DNA of 64,000 bases from PALSA-1006 sp041660815 (GTDB lineage: Bacteria > Pseudomonadota > Gammaproteobacteria > Burkholderiales > Gallionellaceae), in NCBI GenBank assembly GCA_041660815.1, contig JBAZVN010000001.1, forward strand, positions 520,103 through 584,102, read 5' to 3'. The position numbers were made by a program, and so were the translations under genes. Below are positions 53,546-63,887 of the stretch, piece by piece. The notes under the pieces were generated by a model, which was given only the letters and a program-made list of their open reading frames with translations, searched no databases and had not been told where the DNA came from. Numbering within the stretch: position 1 is the first letter of the stretch; every line of letters begins with the position of its first letter.

Positions 53546-55225
53546 ATGAGCAGCAATTCTGTTATTTCATCCCCACCCGTTTCCAATTTTATTCGTAGCA
53601 TTGTTGAGGCAGATTTGGCCAGTGCCAAACACAGCAGTATCGTGACGCGTTTTCCTCCCGAGCCAAACGGTTATTTGCATGTAGGGCATGCCAAGTCGAT
53701 CTGTCTGAATTTTGGTTTGGCTAAAGATTACAATGGGTTGTGCAATTTGCGCTTTGACGATACCAATCCGGAAAAGGAAAGCGACGAATACGCGCAGTCC
53801 ATTCAGGATGATGTGCGCTGGCTGGGTTTTCAGTGGAATGGTGAGGTGCGCTGGGCATCGGATTATTTTGATGCCTTGTATGATTTTGCAATAGAGCTAA
53901 TAAACAAAGGGTTGGCTTATGTCGATGATTTGACGGCGGAGCAAATGCGCGAGTATCGCGGGACTTTGACGCATGCCGGAAAAAATAGCCCAAATCGCGA
54001 CCGTGCTATTGCCGAGAATCTGGATTTATTTGCACGCATGAAAAATGGCGAGTTTGCCGATGGCAGCATGGTATTGCGTGCCAAAATTGATATGGCTTCA
54101 CCCAACATGAATATGCGCGATCCGGCCATTTATCGTATCCGCCGCGCGCACCACATTCGCACCGGTGATAAATGGTGCATCTATCCGATGTACGATTACA
54201 CACACTGCATCTCGGATGCGCTGGAAGGAATCACTCACTCCATTTGCACCCTGGAATTTGAAGATCACCGTCCACTGTACGATTGGGTTTTGGACAACAT
54301 CACGATCCCTTGTCACCCGCGCCAATATGAATTTTCCCGCTTGGAACTGCATTACACCATCACCAGTAAGCGCAAGTTATTGCAGTTGGTCAACGAGAAT
54401 AAAGTAAGTGGCTGGGACGACCCGCGCATGCCGACCATTCAAGGGATGCGCCGGCGCGGTTATACGCCCGAGGGCATCCGCGAATTTGCCAAGCGCATCG
54501 GCGTTTCCAAAAGCGCAAATAGCGTGGATATGGCAGTGATGGAAGGTGCAATTCGCGAAGATTTGGAGCTGCGTGTGCCGCGCGTGATGGCGATTATTAA
54601 CCCGCTTAAAGTGTCCATCACCAATGCGCAGGGAGCGCTTACCCGCGAAGCAGATTTTCATCCCAATCAACCGGAGCTGGGTAAACGCGTTGTGCCATTT
54701 GGTAGCTCACTGTTTATTGAGGCGGATGATTTTGCCGAAGTGCCTCCAGCGGGATGGAAACGCCTGACGCTGGGAGGAGAAATTCGGCTACGTCACAGTT
54801 ATGTGATGCGTTGCGATGAAGTGATCAAGGATGCAGCCGGGAAAATTATCGAGCTGCGTTGCAGCATCGACCATGACACTTTGGGTAAAAATCCGGAAGG
54901 ACGTAAAGTAAAAGGCGTAATTCACTTCCTCTCTTGTGAGCACGCACTACCAGCGGAGATCCGTTTATACGATCGATTATTTACCGTGCCCGAACCGGAT
55001 GCAGATAAAGAAGTGGATTTTTGCACCTATCTAAATCCGTCCTCGCTCACCCTGGTACAGGGCTGGGTGGAAAGCTGCGCGAAAGATGCTGCACCGGAAA
55101 CCCGCTATCAATTTGAACGTCTGGGCTATTTTGTAGCTGATCGGCGTGACCATCAAACTGGCGGCAAACTGGTATTCAACCGCACTGTCACCCTCAAAGA
55201 TTCTTGGGCAAAAGAACAGGGGTAG
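53546..55225 (+). CDS. glnS: Glutaminyl-tRNA synthetase
   Basis: A 559-residue class I synthetase. The HIGH-type motif is in PPEPNGYLHVGHAKS at about residues 36-50 and the KMSKS equivalent in TSKRKLLQLV. Strong matches to E. coli GlnS run along the catalytic core (CNLRFDDTNPEKE, MYDYTHCISDALEGITHS, TLEFEDHRPLYDWVLDNI), and the C-terminal anticodon-binding barrels are complete. It charges tRNA-Gln in the cytoplasm. The gene is monocistronic with a hairpin about 55 bases after the stop. Confidence 0.96.
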   Translation: MSSNSVISSPPVSNFIRSIVEADLASAKHSSIVTRFPPEPNGYLHVGHAKSICLNFGLAKDYNGLCNLRFDDTNPEKESDEYAQSIQDDVRWLGFQWNGEVRWASDYFDALYDFAIELINKGLAYVDDLTAEQMREYRGTLTHAGKNSPNRDRAIAENLDLFARMKNGEFADGSMVLRAKIDMASPNMNMRDPAIYRIRRAHHIRTGDKWCIYPMYDYTHCISDALEGITHSICTLEFEDHRPLYDWVLDNITIPCHPRQYEFSRLELHYTITSKRKLLQLVNENKVSGWDDPRMPTIQGMRRRGYTPEGIREFAKRIGVSKSANSVDMAVMEGAIREDLELRVPRVMAIINPLKVSITNAQGALTREADFHPNQPELGKRVVPFGSSLFIEADDFAEVPPAGWKRLTLGGEIRLRHSYVMRCDEVIKDAAGKIIELRCSIDHDTLGKNPEGRKVKGVIHFLSCEHALPAEIRLYDRLFTVPEPDADKEVDFCTYLNPSSLTLVQGWVESCAKDAAPETRYQFERLGYFVADRRDHQTGGKLVFNRTVTLKDSWAKEQG

Positions 55226-55280
55226 ATGCCTACCAATCAATATGATAGACGAAAGCGGTTAATCAAAGCCGCAAAATGAA

Positions 55281-55318
55281 AATGCCCCTGAATTCCAGAA
55301 TTGGAATTCAGGGGCATT
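55281..55318 (+). terminator. glnS terminator hairpin
   Basis: AATGCCCCTGAATTCC at 55281-55296 pairs perfectly with GGAATTCAGGGGCATT at 55303-55318 around AGAATT. The 16-bp stem follows the glnS stop by about 55 bases. T-rich sequence flanks it on the minus strand, so it may act in both directions. Confidence 0.75.
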
Positions 55319-55436
55319 ATGTTTCTGTACATCAAATTTCAATCAACAACACGCGTTGACGGACACATAACCTTGCTCTAGCATTATCCAATAAACAATA
55401 TGTTACATGAATTGGTGACACATCGGCCTGCTTTGA

Positions 55437-55491
55437 ATGACAGATCCCTTTGCTCTCCAAGTCACTTATGACAGATCCCCTTGCTCTGCAA
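55437..55491. repeat. 31-base direct repeat
   Basis: ATGACAGATCCC followed by TTGCTCT and CAA occurs at 55437-55460 and again, with two changes, at 55468-55491. The 31-base period at the island edge may be a trace of a mobile-element end. Confidence 0.45.
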
Positions 55492-55774
55492 AACATTCTT
55501 GTCCAGCCATTTGCTCAAAAACATCATTTAGGTCACAGCGTGGACAAAACGGCCATTCGAAGCATGTATAATTTCCCCCAACCTGAGTGACTCTGGTGTG
55601 CTGTTACAGTCATTCAGAATGGTGTGCATGAAAACCAGCAACTCGGCCTTTGCGGAAGTCCAGGGCGGACTATCAAGATGTCTTCTCTGCGCAGATAAGC
55701 AGACGGCATGAAAGCGCACTATATATTGTGCCCTTATATTCAATACGTGAAGAACGTTTGCCTATTTCGTTCAG

Positions 55775-56515
55775 CTACATCTGGCTGATTTCATTTTCCA
55801 TAAATAACGCCAAGGTTCGATATGCATGTTCAACAAGGAAGCAGTCTCGCCGAATGGCTGGGTCTTTTCCCCCATGAAATAGGTTATTTCGAACGCTATA
55901 CCAAAATTCGACCATATTCGCCCAATCTGACAATGAGCTAACGACCCCTTGGGGAAGATTCTTGTCGCCCTCCTTGGACTCAAAACCCGTGTTATTCCAC
56001 CACACATCTACTTCTGGATTATCCAAATCACGAGAGCTGTTATGAAGAGGAGCCCGCCCGAGTTCAACCATTACATCTTGCCAAAGCCTGCGCGAGGTCG
56101 CGCGCGCCCCAATGGCCGCAACGTAGGCTACCTCGCGCGCCCTGTCGCGTTTGAGAGCCTGTATCGTTCTTCTATCGCTACCAGCCCCAATGAACAGCTT
56201 GTTTTGCAGTAAGGCAACAAATGCTAAGTATTCGAATACAAATCTTGAAAAGAAGTCGCCCTCTTTAGCTTTCTCGTGCCAACTGACAATCAGAGGATCG
56301 TAGCTCGTCAGTTCATCCGTTATGATTTGAAACGCTCTTTGGCAGCTTGGACAGCAATACTCAACGATCCCAATGCCCCATGCGCCATAGTCTCCTGATA
56401 GTTCTGCGGCAAAATAATCCGCCATCTGACCATCCGTGGCATCTTCGTCTAGTTCAGCCAACTCGGTTCGGCGATCAACCTTGATCAATTTTTTGTCGCA
56501 GCTATCACATTTCAT
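55775..56515 (-). CDS. Zinc-ribbon plus HEPN-like protein, candidate defence gene
   Basis: A 246-residue soluble protein. The N-terminal part carries Cys3-x2-Cys6 (CDSCD) and Cys55-x2-Cys58 (YCCPSC), forming a probable zinc ribbon. The C-terminal part is helical and holds VRNNLFHGGKDP with Arg209-x4-His214, the R-x4-H ribonuclease signature of HEPN domains. The phrase NNLFHGGK is typical of the ApeA-like HEPN group. It lies about 290 bases downstream of hsdR on the same strand, in a defence island, so an RNA-cutting abortive-infection role is plausible but unproven. Confidence 0.72.
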   Translation of the reverse strand: MKCDSCDKKLIKVDRRTELAELDEDATDGQMADYFAAELSGDYGAWGIGIVEYCCPSCQRAFQIITDELTSYDPLIVSWHEKAKEGDFFSRFVFEYLAFVALLQNKLFIGAGSDRRTIQALKRDRAREVAYVAAIGARATSRRLWQDVMVELGRAPLHNSSRDLDNPEVDVWWNNTGFESKEGDKNLPQGVVSSLSDWANMVEFWYSVRNNLFHGGKDPAIRRDCFLVEHAYRTLALFMENEISQM

Positions 56516-56803
56516 AAAATTTCCTTTAGCGCAGCTAATTGAGTTGACATACAGCGGCCATTCGCGAACTAGTGCATCGACCCACAGTTGTTATTCGAGC
56601 CAGCAATTAGCATGCTCCAAAGCTGCTATTCATCAAGCGCGTTGGGGCGGCAACAATAAATCAGCAGCGTTAGATGTCTCTTGATTTGCTTCACATTATT
56701 TTCTAGCACGGATGTCAAAATGCGCGGATGAACGGTTAATAGTTGGGCGGCAAGACCGTTGGTTTGGATAATAGTAGAGGATTGCCATCTATCAACATAG
56801 TGC

Positions 56804-59800
56804 CTAAGCTCCTCTAGCCGCCGCCAGCAAATCCCCGCCCATATCCTTCTTGAGCATCTCATACACCACAGCAAGAAATAGATCGCGCGCATCTCCGCCC
56901 TCATGGCTTAATAACTTTGTCGCTAGGCTCTGATGCGTCAGCATGGCGCTCGCAATTGCCGCGTTGATTGCCATTGGCAAATCGGCCTTTAGCGCATCTT
57001 CGCGAGATGCATTTTTCACCTGCGCCATCACTTGCGAGTTGTCGCGCAACTTTTCTGACACATGCACTGCAAAGGCCACCTTGTCTTTGTCGCTAATATC
57101 TTTGCCGAATGCGTCGTTAAGTTTTTTAATCAATTCGGACAGATATTTCTGCTCGCGGTCACGAGCATCGCGCAGGCCGTTGTCGGTAATGCCATAGAGC
57201 TCGGGTAATTTCTCGGATGCCAGCAGTCCGGTCAAGGTGCCGCCTTTAGTCGCCTTGTAATGCGTCAACGTCAGGTCGCCCAAATCGACTTGCTCTGGCG
57301 CAATGCCTTTCAGCCGCTTGCGTAACAGGCGGGCATAGCTTGCAAATGCTTCAAGGCTGGGGTCGCCAAACTCAACCAGTTGCGCCACATATTCATAGGT
57401 GCGCACAAACTTGGTCAGACTCTCGCTAAAGATCATCAGCTCATCACGCGTCTTGGTTTGTTCTGATCGCTGCACATCAGCGTGTTCCATGCCTTTTGTA
57501 TCGGCTGCATCGCTGGCGATGCGCCACGCCTCATCCCATTGGTCAATGGCATCATTCAATGCCTTCAACTTGCCGTTGAAGCGGTCGGTAGCGGGTTGCG
57601 TCAGTGAATACAGCTTCTGATGTGTGACATTCTTATCCACGATGGCATCGCCAAAGGCAACGACTTCACTGGATTCATAAATCAACATGCCATCCAGTCG
57701 CTGCTTGATGTCGTACACGATGTTGGCATCTTGCACATCCAACACCCGCGCATCACGATAAAAAGTCTTGAAAGCATCGACAATCTCTTCCGCTTCGTTG
57801 GCAAAATCCAGCACAAAGGTTTTGTCTTTGCCGGGGAAAGTGCGATTCAGACGCGATATAGTTTGCACCGCTTCAACACCGGAAATCTTCTTGTCCAAGT
57901 ACATCGCCACCAGCTTGGGTTGATCGAAACCGGTCTGAAATTTATTGGCGACAATCATCACGCGATAATCTTGGGTATCGAACGCCTTGCGCATTTCCCG
58001 CCCCCGCAGCTCCGGGTTCATATTGGTTTCGTTGAACTGATAATCCTCGGTGAACTTTTCGTCCTGCACATCTTTGTTCGCAACATCGCCAGAGAAAGCT
58101 ACCATCGCATGGATGCCTTCATATTCCATGGTCTTGCAATAACGCTCCAAGGCCAGTTGATACTTCACCGCAGAAGCTCTTGAAGAAGTGACCACCATCG
58201 CCTTGGCTTGGCCGCTTAGCAGGTGCGCAACATTGGCGCGGAAGTGCTCAATGATGAGCTCCACTTTCTGCGCCACATTGGTGGGATGCAGAGACAGCCA
58301 TTTCGCCAGCGCGCGTTTGGCACTCTTTTCATCTACGCGCTCATCGGTACTTTTCTCAAATTCTGAACCGATGCGAAACGCTACTTTGTAACTGGTGTAA
58401 TTTTTCAGCACGTCGAGGATGAAACCCTCTTCAATCGCCTGCTGCATCGTGTACAGGTGAAACGCTACCGGCGGATTTTCTTTGGATAAGGGTTTCCCCG
58501 GTTGACGTGGCCGACCGAACAAGCTCAAGGTGGAATGCTTGGGCGTGGCGGTAAAAGCGAAGTAACTGGCATTGCCGGGACGCTGGCGAGACGACTGCCA
58601 CACCGACAACTTATCTTCCTTACTCAACTTATCCCATTCTTCTTCGCTTTGTCCTGTCAGCACATAACGTAAATCATCGGCACTGCTACCACCAGTGGAG
58701 CTGTGAGCCTCGTCGATGATGATGGCGAAGCGCCGATCACGCAGACTCTGTTCGCCGAGGATCAGTTTTTGCGCGTAGGGGAAAGTTTGCAGCGTCACCA
58801 CGATGATCGGCACACCGGCCAGCATGGCTTCAGCCAACTGCTGGCTTTTGGGCTTGCTTGATGTTTGACGATCAATCGCGCACACCACGCCGGTTTGATG
58901 TTCGATCTGCGCGATGGCCTCTTGCAGCTGCTTGTCCAACACCGTGCGATCTGTTACCACGATCACGCTGTGGAAATAAGGTTCGCCATCGGGACGACGC
59001 ACTCGGATTAGTGAATGCGCCATCCAAGCGATGGTGTTGGTTTTGCCCGACCCCGCGCTGTGCTGGATAAGATATGGCTGGCCAGCTCCTTCCGCCTTAA
59101 CCGCATCAAGCATCTTAATCACGCCTTCCCATTGGTGGAAACGCGGGAAGATCAGATTTTCTTTAAAATAGGTTTTGCCGTTAACATCCTGCGCCTCTTT
59201 GCGTTCCAGCAACACAAAGCGATGGAATATTCGCAGCCAGTTATCTTTTTGCAGCACCCGTTGCCACAGATAGCTCACCGGATATGTACCGTTCTCGCCC
59301 GGTGGATTACCTGCCGCGCCATCATTGCCACGGTTGAACGGCAGGAAAAAAGTGGAGTCGCCCGCCAGTTTGGTGGTCATGCGAATGTCGCTATCGCTCA
59401 TCGCAAAATGCACCACCGCGCCGCGCTTGAATGCCAGCAGCGGCTCGGCGCGACCGGTCTTCTCATTCTTGGGTGGACGATCTTGGCGATACTGATGCAT
59501 CGCCGCTTGCACTGACTGCGTAAAATCAGTTTTGAGTTCCACAGTGGCGACCGGAATACCGTTGATGAAAAAGCCCAAGTCAATTTCGTCAGCTTTATCC
59601 AACGAATAGCGCAACTGCGGCACAACGCGCAAGCGGTTGGCGGCGTAGCGCGCCAAGACGGTTTCGTTACGATCATCTTCTGGCAAGGCTTGACTCATTG
59701 CCAACGTGCCGCCGCCCGCGATTGAAAATCCATCACGCAACACATTCACCGTACCGCCGTCTTTACTTTCTAGCGACTTAACTAGACGGTCCAGCACGGC

Positions 59801-60001
59801 AACTTCAGCACCTGTGCCGTTTAAGCTGCTGAGCTTCGCCCACGCTTGCGGCTGGCTAATTTGCAGCCAACCGATCACATCTTCCGGGTACAGCGCCCGT
59901 GCGGCATCGTAATCGGCAGACTTGCCTAACAGCCAACCGGCTGTCGTAAGTTGCTCGACAATATGACGTTCGAGTTCGCACTCGTGGTGGATATGAGACA
60001 T
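56804..60001 (-). CDS. hsdR: Type I restriction enzyme HsdR subunit
   Basis: A 1065-residue restriction/translocase subunit. An N-terminal PD-(D/E)xK nuclease has Asp141 and Glu155-x-Lys157 (VATVELKTDF). The helicase core follows: HSAGSGKTNTIAW (Walker A, about residue 310), IIIDEAHSS (DEAH), FTATP and later NKFQTGFDQP and ISRLNRTFPGKD. The C-terminal 250 residues are helical and bind HsdM/HsdS. It cuts unmodified DNA after ATP-driven translocation. Length and motifs are intact. Without an intact HsdM (see the hsdM entry) the complex may lack methylation. Confidence 0.94.
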   Translation of the reverse strand: MSHIHHECELERHIVEQLTTAGWLLGKSADYDAARALYPEDVIGWLQISQPQAWAKLSSLNGTGAEVAVLDRLVKSLESKDGGTVNVLRDGFSIAGGGTLAMSQALPEDDRNETVLARYAANRLRVVPQLRYSLDKADEIDLGFFINGIPVATVELKTDFTQSVQAAMHQYRQDRPPKNEKTGRAEPLLAFKRGAVVHFAMSDSDIRMTTKLAGDSTFFLPFNRGNDGAAGNPPGENGTYPVSYLWQRVLQKDNWLRIFHRFVLLERKEAQDVNGKTYFKENLIFPRFHQWEGVIKMLDAVKAEGAGQPYLIQHSAGSGKTNTIAWMAHSLIRVRRPDGEPYFHSVIVVTDRTVLDKQLQEAIAQIEHQTGVVCAIDRQTSSKPKSQQLAEAMLAGVPIIVVTLQTFPYAQKLILGEQSLRDRRFAIIIDEAHSSTGGSSADDLRYVLTGQSEEEWDKLSKEDKLSVWQSSRQRPGNASYFAFTATPKHSTLSLFGRPRQPGKPLSKENPPVAFHLYTMQQAIEEGFILDVLKNYTSYKVAFRIGSEFEKSTDERVDEKSAKRALAKWLSLHPTNVAQKVELIIEHFRANVAHLLSGQAKAMVVTSSRASAVKYQLALERYCKTMEYEGIHAMVAFSGDVANKDVQDEKFTEDYQFNETNMNPELRGREMRKAFDTQDYRVMIVANKFQTGFDQPKLVAMYLDKKISGVEAVQTISRLNRTFPGKDKTFVLDFANEAEEIVDAFKTFYRDARVLDVQDANIVYDIKQRLDGMLIYESSEVVAFGDAIVDKNVTHQKLYSLTQPATDRFNGKLKALNDAIDQWDEAWRIASDAADTKGMEHADVQRSEQTKTRDELMIFSESLTKFVRTYEYVAQLVEFGDPSLEAFASYARLLRKRLKGIAPEQVDLGDLTLTHYKATKGGTLTGLLASEKLPELYGITDNGLRDARDREQKYLSELIKKLNDAFGKDISDKDKVAFAVHVSEKLRDNSQVMAQVKNASREDALKADLPMAINAAIASAMLTHQSLATKLLSHEGGDARDLFLAVVYEMLKKDMGGDLLAAARGA

Positions 60002-60071
60002 GTGCTGCCCTTTACTTATTCTGACCCCGTGTATGGCGAGTGAGTTTGTCTAAAGTTTATCTAAAGTTTGT

Positions 60072-61754
60072 CTAATTTTCGCCGTCTTTAGTCTTAACCA
60101 GAATCCAGCTGCCTTTATGCAAACCACCTGATTTTTCTATGGTTTTATCCCGCTTCGACATGGCATACAACAGGTTTCTCAGCTTATTGTCTTTCTGCTT
60201 CTCATCTAAAACGCTCGACAGTTTGTCTAAAATGAGCCGCTCAATATCTCGCCGTGTCGCAGAGCCATATTCAGCGAGGTAGGCTAGGATTTTGTCTTTG
60301 TAGTACGCATCGTCGAAAGCCCGATTGTGAATATATTCTGCGCGGTCATCCGTTGAATTGGCGATCTGCGCGGCAGCAAAGTAATTGGGCTTACGCCCCT
60401 CGATCAAGCCCGTCTTGCGCAACATGGCTGCGGCCTCGTCGGTAATCGACTGCTTTTTCTGCACACGGTCAAGCAACACCACCGTAGTCAGAGGCAAATC
60501 GCGGTTTTCCAACAACAAGCGAGTGTAGTTCTCATCAATCACATGCCCGTAGATTTCCAGCACCACCTTGTTCGGCTCAGACTTGCTATAGTCCGGCAGC
60601 GGGAAGTAGCGACTGCGCTGTGACAACGTCATAGTGCGGATGCCAAAGCCCATCGTATCAATCATGTTCAGACTAACCATCGCTTGTGTCAGCCAAGGGT
60701 TGCGATAACGGCTTGGTGTCTGCTCCCCGCTGAAATAGTCTTCCGGTTTGCCCTCGAAAAATCCGCCCGCATTCTCAAACACCAAGCGGTCAACGCGCTC
60801 GGTTAGCAAGATGCGAGATTGCAACTGGTAATCTTGATGTGCGATGCAATTGTGCAGTGCTTCCAAAATAACCCGTGTGTCGTATTTGCTTACCTCGGTG
60901 GCCAGCAACTGGTTTTGCGGGAATAACTTGTAGCCAATATTGCGGATACGGTGCAGAACCTGAGTCGTCGTCAGCAACAACGGCAGGCCAAAGTGCTCAT
61001 AGGCTTGTTCCGCCCCAACCAGCTTCCAAGTAATCTGCGCCAAAGTGGGCAGAAAATGACTGGCCTCGCGCTTGCCCAGCAACAACAAAGCCGTGCGAGT
61101 GATACGCCCCTGTATGGTGATCTTCGCCTTGTCCAGAAATGTCGGCGTATCCCAATTGGGAATTTCGGCGACGAAGGGGGCGTTGCGATTTTTCTCCGCG
61201 AATTTCTCGCGCGCCAAAGCAACGGCATCCGGGTCAAGGTCATCCAGCGTTGCACCCTCTACAATCTGTGCCGACCAATCACTGCTATCAACAGACTCAG
61301 TGAGAATGGCATCGAGGCGCTCAGGGCGCATCTCAACCAACGCATCATCCAATCGCTGCCATGCCTTGTCGTGTGCATAGACGGGTAATCGTGTTCGATG
61401 CCGGGGAATGTGCAACACCCACACCGTCTTGCTTGTATCGCTAGTGGTAAAAACTTCGACACCGAAACCTTCCGAATCCAGATTGGTGCAACGCCCCAGT
61501 AAACGCTGGCGAATATTTTCGGGTGTGTAGTCGTGAAAATCCTGGATACCGACAATGCGTAGCGAAGCATCCTCAACACCGATAACCAGATGGCCGCCTG
61601 CCATATTGGCAATGGCCGAAACATAGCTGGCGATGTCTTCGCCCTTACGCCCCGACACCGCATGCGTCAGATTCTTGAACTCCTTCCATTCGCACGCTGC
61701 ATTTTCTTTGGGGAACTGCACGCGCAAATAGTTTTGTAATTCTTGTTCGTTCAT
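60072..61754 (-). CDS. AlbA_2 (Schlafen-type) DNA-binding/ATPase-like protein
   Basis: A 560-residue protein. The N-terminal 150 residues carry the AlbA_2 pattern (ACEWKEFKNLTHAVSGRKGE, YVSAIANMAGGHLVIGVED). The middle (VILEALHNCIAHQDYQ, DRLVFENAGGFFEG, GFGIRTM) resembles the HATPase_c_4 half of RecG-like/AlbA_2 proteins. The C-terminus looks like a winged helix. Such genes are common passengers in type I restriction loci; their role is not settled and may be regulatory or defensive. It lies between hsdS and hsdR on the same strand. Confidence 0.82.
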   Translation of the reverse strand: MNEQELQNYLRVQFPKENAACEWKEFKNLTHAVSGRKGEDIASYVSAIANMAGGHLVIGVEDASLRIVGIQDFHDYTPENIRQRLLGRCTNLDSEGFGVEVFTTSDTSKTVWVLHIPRHRTRLPVYAHDKAWQRLDDALVEMRPERLDAILTESVDSSDWSAQIVEGATLDDLDPDAVALAREKFAEKNRNAPFVAEIPNWDTPTFLDKAKITIQGRITRTALLLLGKREASHFLPTLAQITWKLVGAEQAYEHFGLPLLLTTTQVLHRIRNIGYKLFPQNQLLATEVSKYDTRVILEALHNCIAHQDYQLQSRILLTERVDRLVFENAGGFFEGKPEDYFSGEQTPSRYRNPWLTQAMVSLNMIDTMGFGIRTMTLSQRSRYFPLPDYSKSEPNKVVLEIYGHVIDENYTRLLLENRDLPLTTVVLLDRVQKKQSITDEAAAMLRKTGLIEGRKPNYFAAAQIANSTDDRAEYIHNRAFDDAYYKDKILAYLAEYGSATRRDIERLILDKLSSVLDEKQKDNKLRNLLYAMSKRDKTIEKSGGLHKGSWILVKTKDGEN

Positions 61755-61821
61755 TTCATTCCTGCATCGCTAACAATCGCGCCGATAGGACATTCGAGTT
61801 CAAGTTCGTAGTGGGAAAGAC

Positions 61822-63132
61822 TCACGCCGCCTCCCTGAGATCAATCTGGCCGGTGACTGCGGCAGTAATGAGTGCACTGCGGCGTTCTTTGAGTAGCTCG
61901 ATGCTGCATTCGGTTTTGCTGATAAGGGTGTCGATGCGGGTGGTTTTTCGATCAAGGTAAGCTGTGATGGCTTGTTGCTCATCAAGCGCAGGCCAAGACG
62001 ACTCGAAATTTCGCGTGAATTCGTCTGGAACTCGCTTTAATCCACCCGCGCCAGTCATCGCACCTTCACCAAGCAAACGAAAGCGGTCACTTTGTAGTAG
62101 ATAATTAACGAAGCCAACGCAAGCATCTAAATTTGGACGAATGACTGTCAGCTCTGTTGTTCCGAATCCGATACCGCCAACCAAATTGCGCATGACAGCC
62201 CCTTTGCCATTCTCGAAGCAAGGTGTTACCTTCGCAAAGGTAACGTCGCCATCTTCAAAATAGGAGTAGCCATTGCGAACCTCAGCAACAACACGAGTTT
62301 TTTCAAGATTGATTGATCCATCTGTACCGATGGCTTCCATCGGCAAAAAAGATACTTCGGCGTCAGGCATCACCCCAGCTTTAATAGCCGGATTTAGGCT
62401 AGCCGCATAGCGAAGCCGTTTTACATTCCAATGCACCGGCACATCACCCAGCCATTCCACGCCGGAATCTTTCATCTTCACATTCGGGTCGAGACCCTTA
62501 GTGACAGCGTGAGTGATTAGCGCCTGCCGCTTCTCGCGCAGCAGTTCAATAAAGCGTGTTTTCCTGCTAACTAGCCCATCAATACGTATGGTTTCGCGCT
62601 CAATATGAGTCGCGATAGCTTGCTGTTCATCATAAGGAACAACCGGCAAATCAATCTGGGAGAAATTATCGAAACGAAGTGCCTGTCCATCACGAATAAG
62701 ATCAGATGTGCTTTGCAACGCTTGAATATAAGAATCGCATTTCAGCAAATATCTGAAATACTGTGCATACACACCAGAGGAAGGAATCAACATTACATAA
62801 GCTGAGCTGATCGAACCACGTAACCCGCTCCACTCAATTCCGCCTTGAAAACTCCTCATGCTTATCACAAAGTCATTCGGCTCCACATGCTTAAGAATAT
62901 CCGCACCTTTTATGACCTGAACAACACGCGAACCTTCTAGTGCCATAAAGTCAGCTTGATACAGAACCCCGTGTTTTTGCGATGCAGTTAACTGCTGGTC
63001 ATTGTCTGTAGCTTTATCTTTACGCTGGGAAAATAATCTGCGACTCTGAACAATTTGCCAATGACTTGGGATTTGCTCAAGCCACTGTAGCCCTGTCTCT
63101 CTGTAAGCAGGATAGGACTTGTAGCGACTCAT
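61822..63132 (-). CDS. hsdS: Type I restriction enzyme specificity subunit HsdS
   Basis: A 436-residue protein with the usual two target-recognition domains, each followed by a conserved helical spacer: QQAIATHIERETIRIDGLVS and QQAITAYLDRKTTRIDTLIS. The spacer ends (REKRQALITHAVTKG and KERRSALITAAVTGQ) form the pseudo-repeat. It sets the bipartite DNA target. The first residues (YPAYRETGLQWLEQIPSHW) are typical. Its start overlaps the hsdM stop by 4 bases (ATGA). Confidence 0.93.
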   Translation of the reverse strand: MSRYKSYPAYRETGLQWLEQIPSHWQIVQSRRLFSQRKDKATDNDQQLTASQKHGVLYQADFMALEGSRVVQVIKGADILKHVEPNDFVISMRSFQGGIEWSGLRGSISSAYVMLIPSSGVYAQYFRYLLKCDSYIQALQSTSDLIRDGQALRFDNFSQIDLPVVPYDEQQAIATHIERETIRIDGLVSRKTRFIELLREKRQALITHAVTKGLDPNVKMKDSGVEWLGDVPVHWNVKRLRYAASLNPAIKAGVMPDAEVSFLPMEAIGTDGSINLEKTRVVAEVRNGYSYFEDGDVTFAKVTPCFENGKGAVMRNLVGGIGFGTTELTVIRPNLDACVGFVNYLLQSDRFRLLGEGAMTGAGGLKRVPDEFTRNFESSWPALDEQQAITAYLDRKTTRIDTLISKTECSIELLKERRSALITAAVTGQIDLREAA

Positions 63133-63887
63133 GCCGTTACCTCACTTAGCAACGCAGCAATTTCAGCTTCCACAATTTTTAAGTCAGCGTCAATGTCGGC
63201 CAATTTGCGCGGTGGCTGGTACTGGTAGAAGTAGCGGTTGAAATTGATCTCGTAACCGACGATGCCGATTTGGCCATCTTTCTCATCGCGCTTGCTCTCG
63301 TCTATCCAGGCATCCGGCACATGCGGCAACACTTCGCGCTTGAAGTAGTCGTTGATGTCTTGCTTGAGTGGTACGTTTTCGTTTTCACGAAAATCGGGAT
63401 CTGGCATGAGCTTGCCATCGGCATCCTTGACTGGTTCGGCCTCGGCGCACTTTGTACCGAAGCAGGCGAACGCCGCTTTCTGCGCGGCCTTGCCTAGCTT
63501 CCTTACTTTGGCGGCCTTGAGGAAATTAGTCAGATCATCAAAATCGCCTCCCGTTTTCACTAACGCGGCAAAGGCATCGGCATGTTCCGCGCCCTTGGTG
63601 TCGCGATAGACGGCGTGATTTTCTGCTGTAACTGCGAAGCGCAAGCGCAGCGGACGTTCGACAGTGATACGGCGATAGCCGAAGTCGTTGGTGTTGAAAA
63701 CCTTGCTGTTCGCTACATTCACAAAACCATCGTGCTGCCGGGCGATCTCAGCGATTTGCGCTTCCGACAATAACTTGCGTTTGCTGCCCAGCGATTTGCG
63801 CATCGGCGCGTGCATGGCGGTGGCATCTATCAGTTGCACCTGCCCCTTGCGGCTGGCTTCTTTGTGATTGGAGAGTGTTGAATTGCG
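63129..63887 (-). pseudogene. hsdM: Type I methyltransferase HsdM, 3' part only
   Basis: About 250 codons encode the C-terminal end of HsdM (GQVQLIDATAMHAPMRKSLG, KRKLLSEAQIAEIARQHDGF, INFNRYFYQYQPPRKLADID). The catalytic N-terminal half with the SAM and NPPF motifs is absent here. The upstream boundary at about 63887 falls into an IS-like end, and the first 15 residues of the open frame (WVKIQCNWWVRFTR) are IS-derived. The gene is therefore cut. The missing half may lie beyond the element outside the window. Confidence 0.8.

Larger units (their letters stand above)
55226..55774. other. Intergenic region with a terminator and short repeats
   Basis: About 550 bases between glnS and the defence island. 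It holds the glnS terminator hairpin (55281-55318) and a direct repeat (55437-55491), with no supported gene. A 71-codon minus-strand frame at 55528-55743 has no ribosome binding site or recognisable product. The change of character here may mark the island boundary. Confidence 0.5.

Noticed and set aside
55528..55743. 71-codon minus-strand frame near the direct repeat
   Set aside because: No ribosome binding site or recognisable product.
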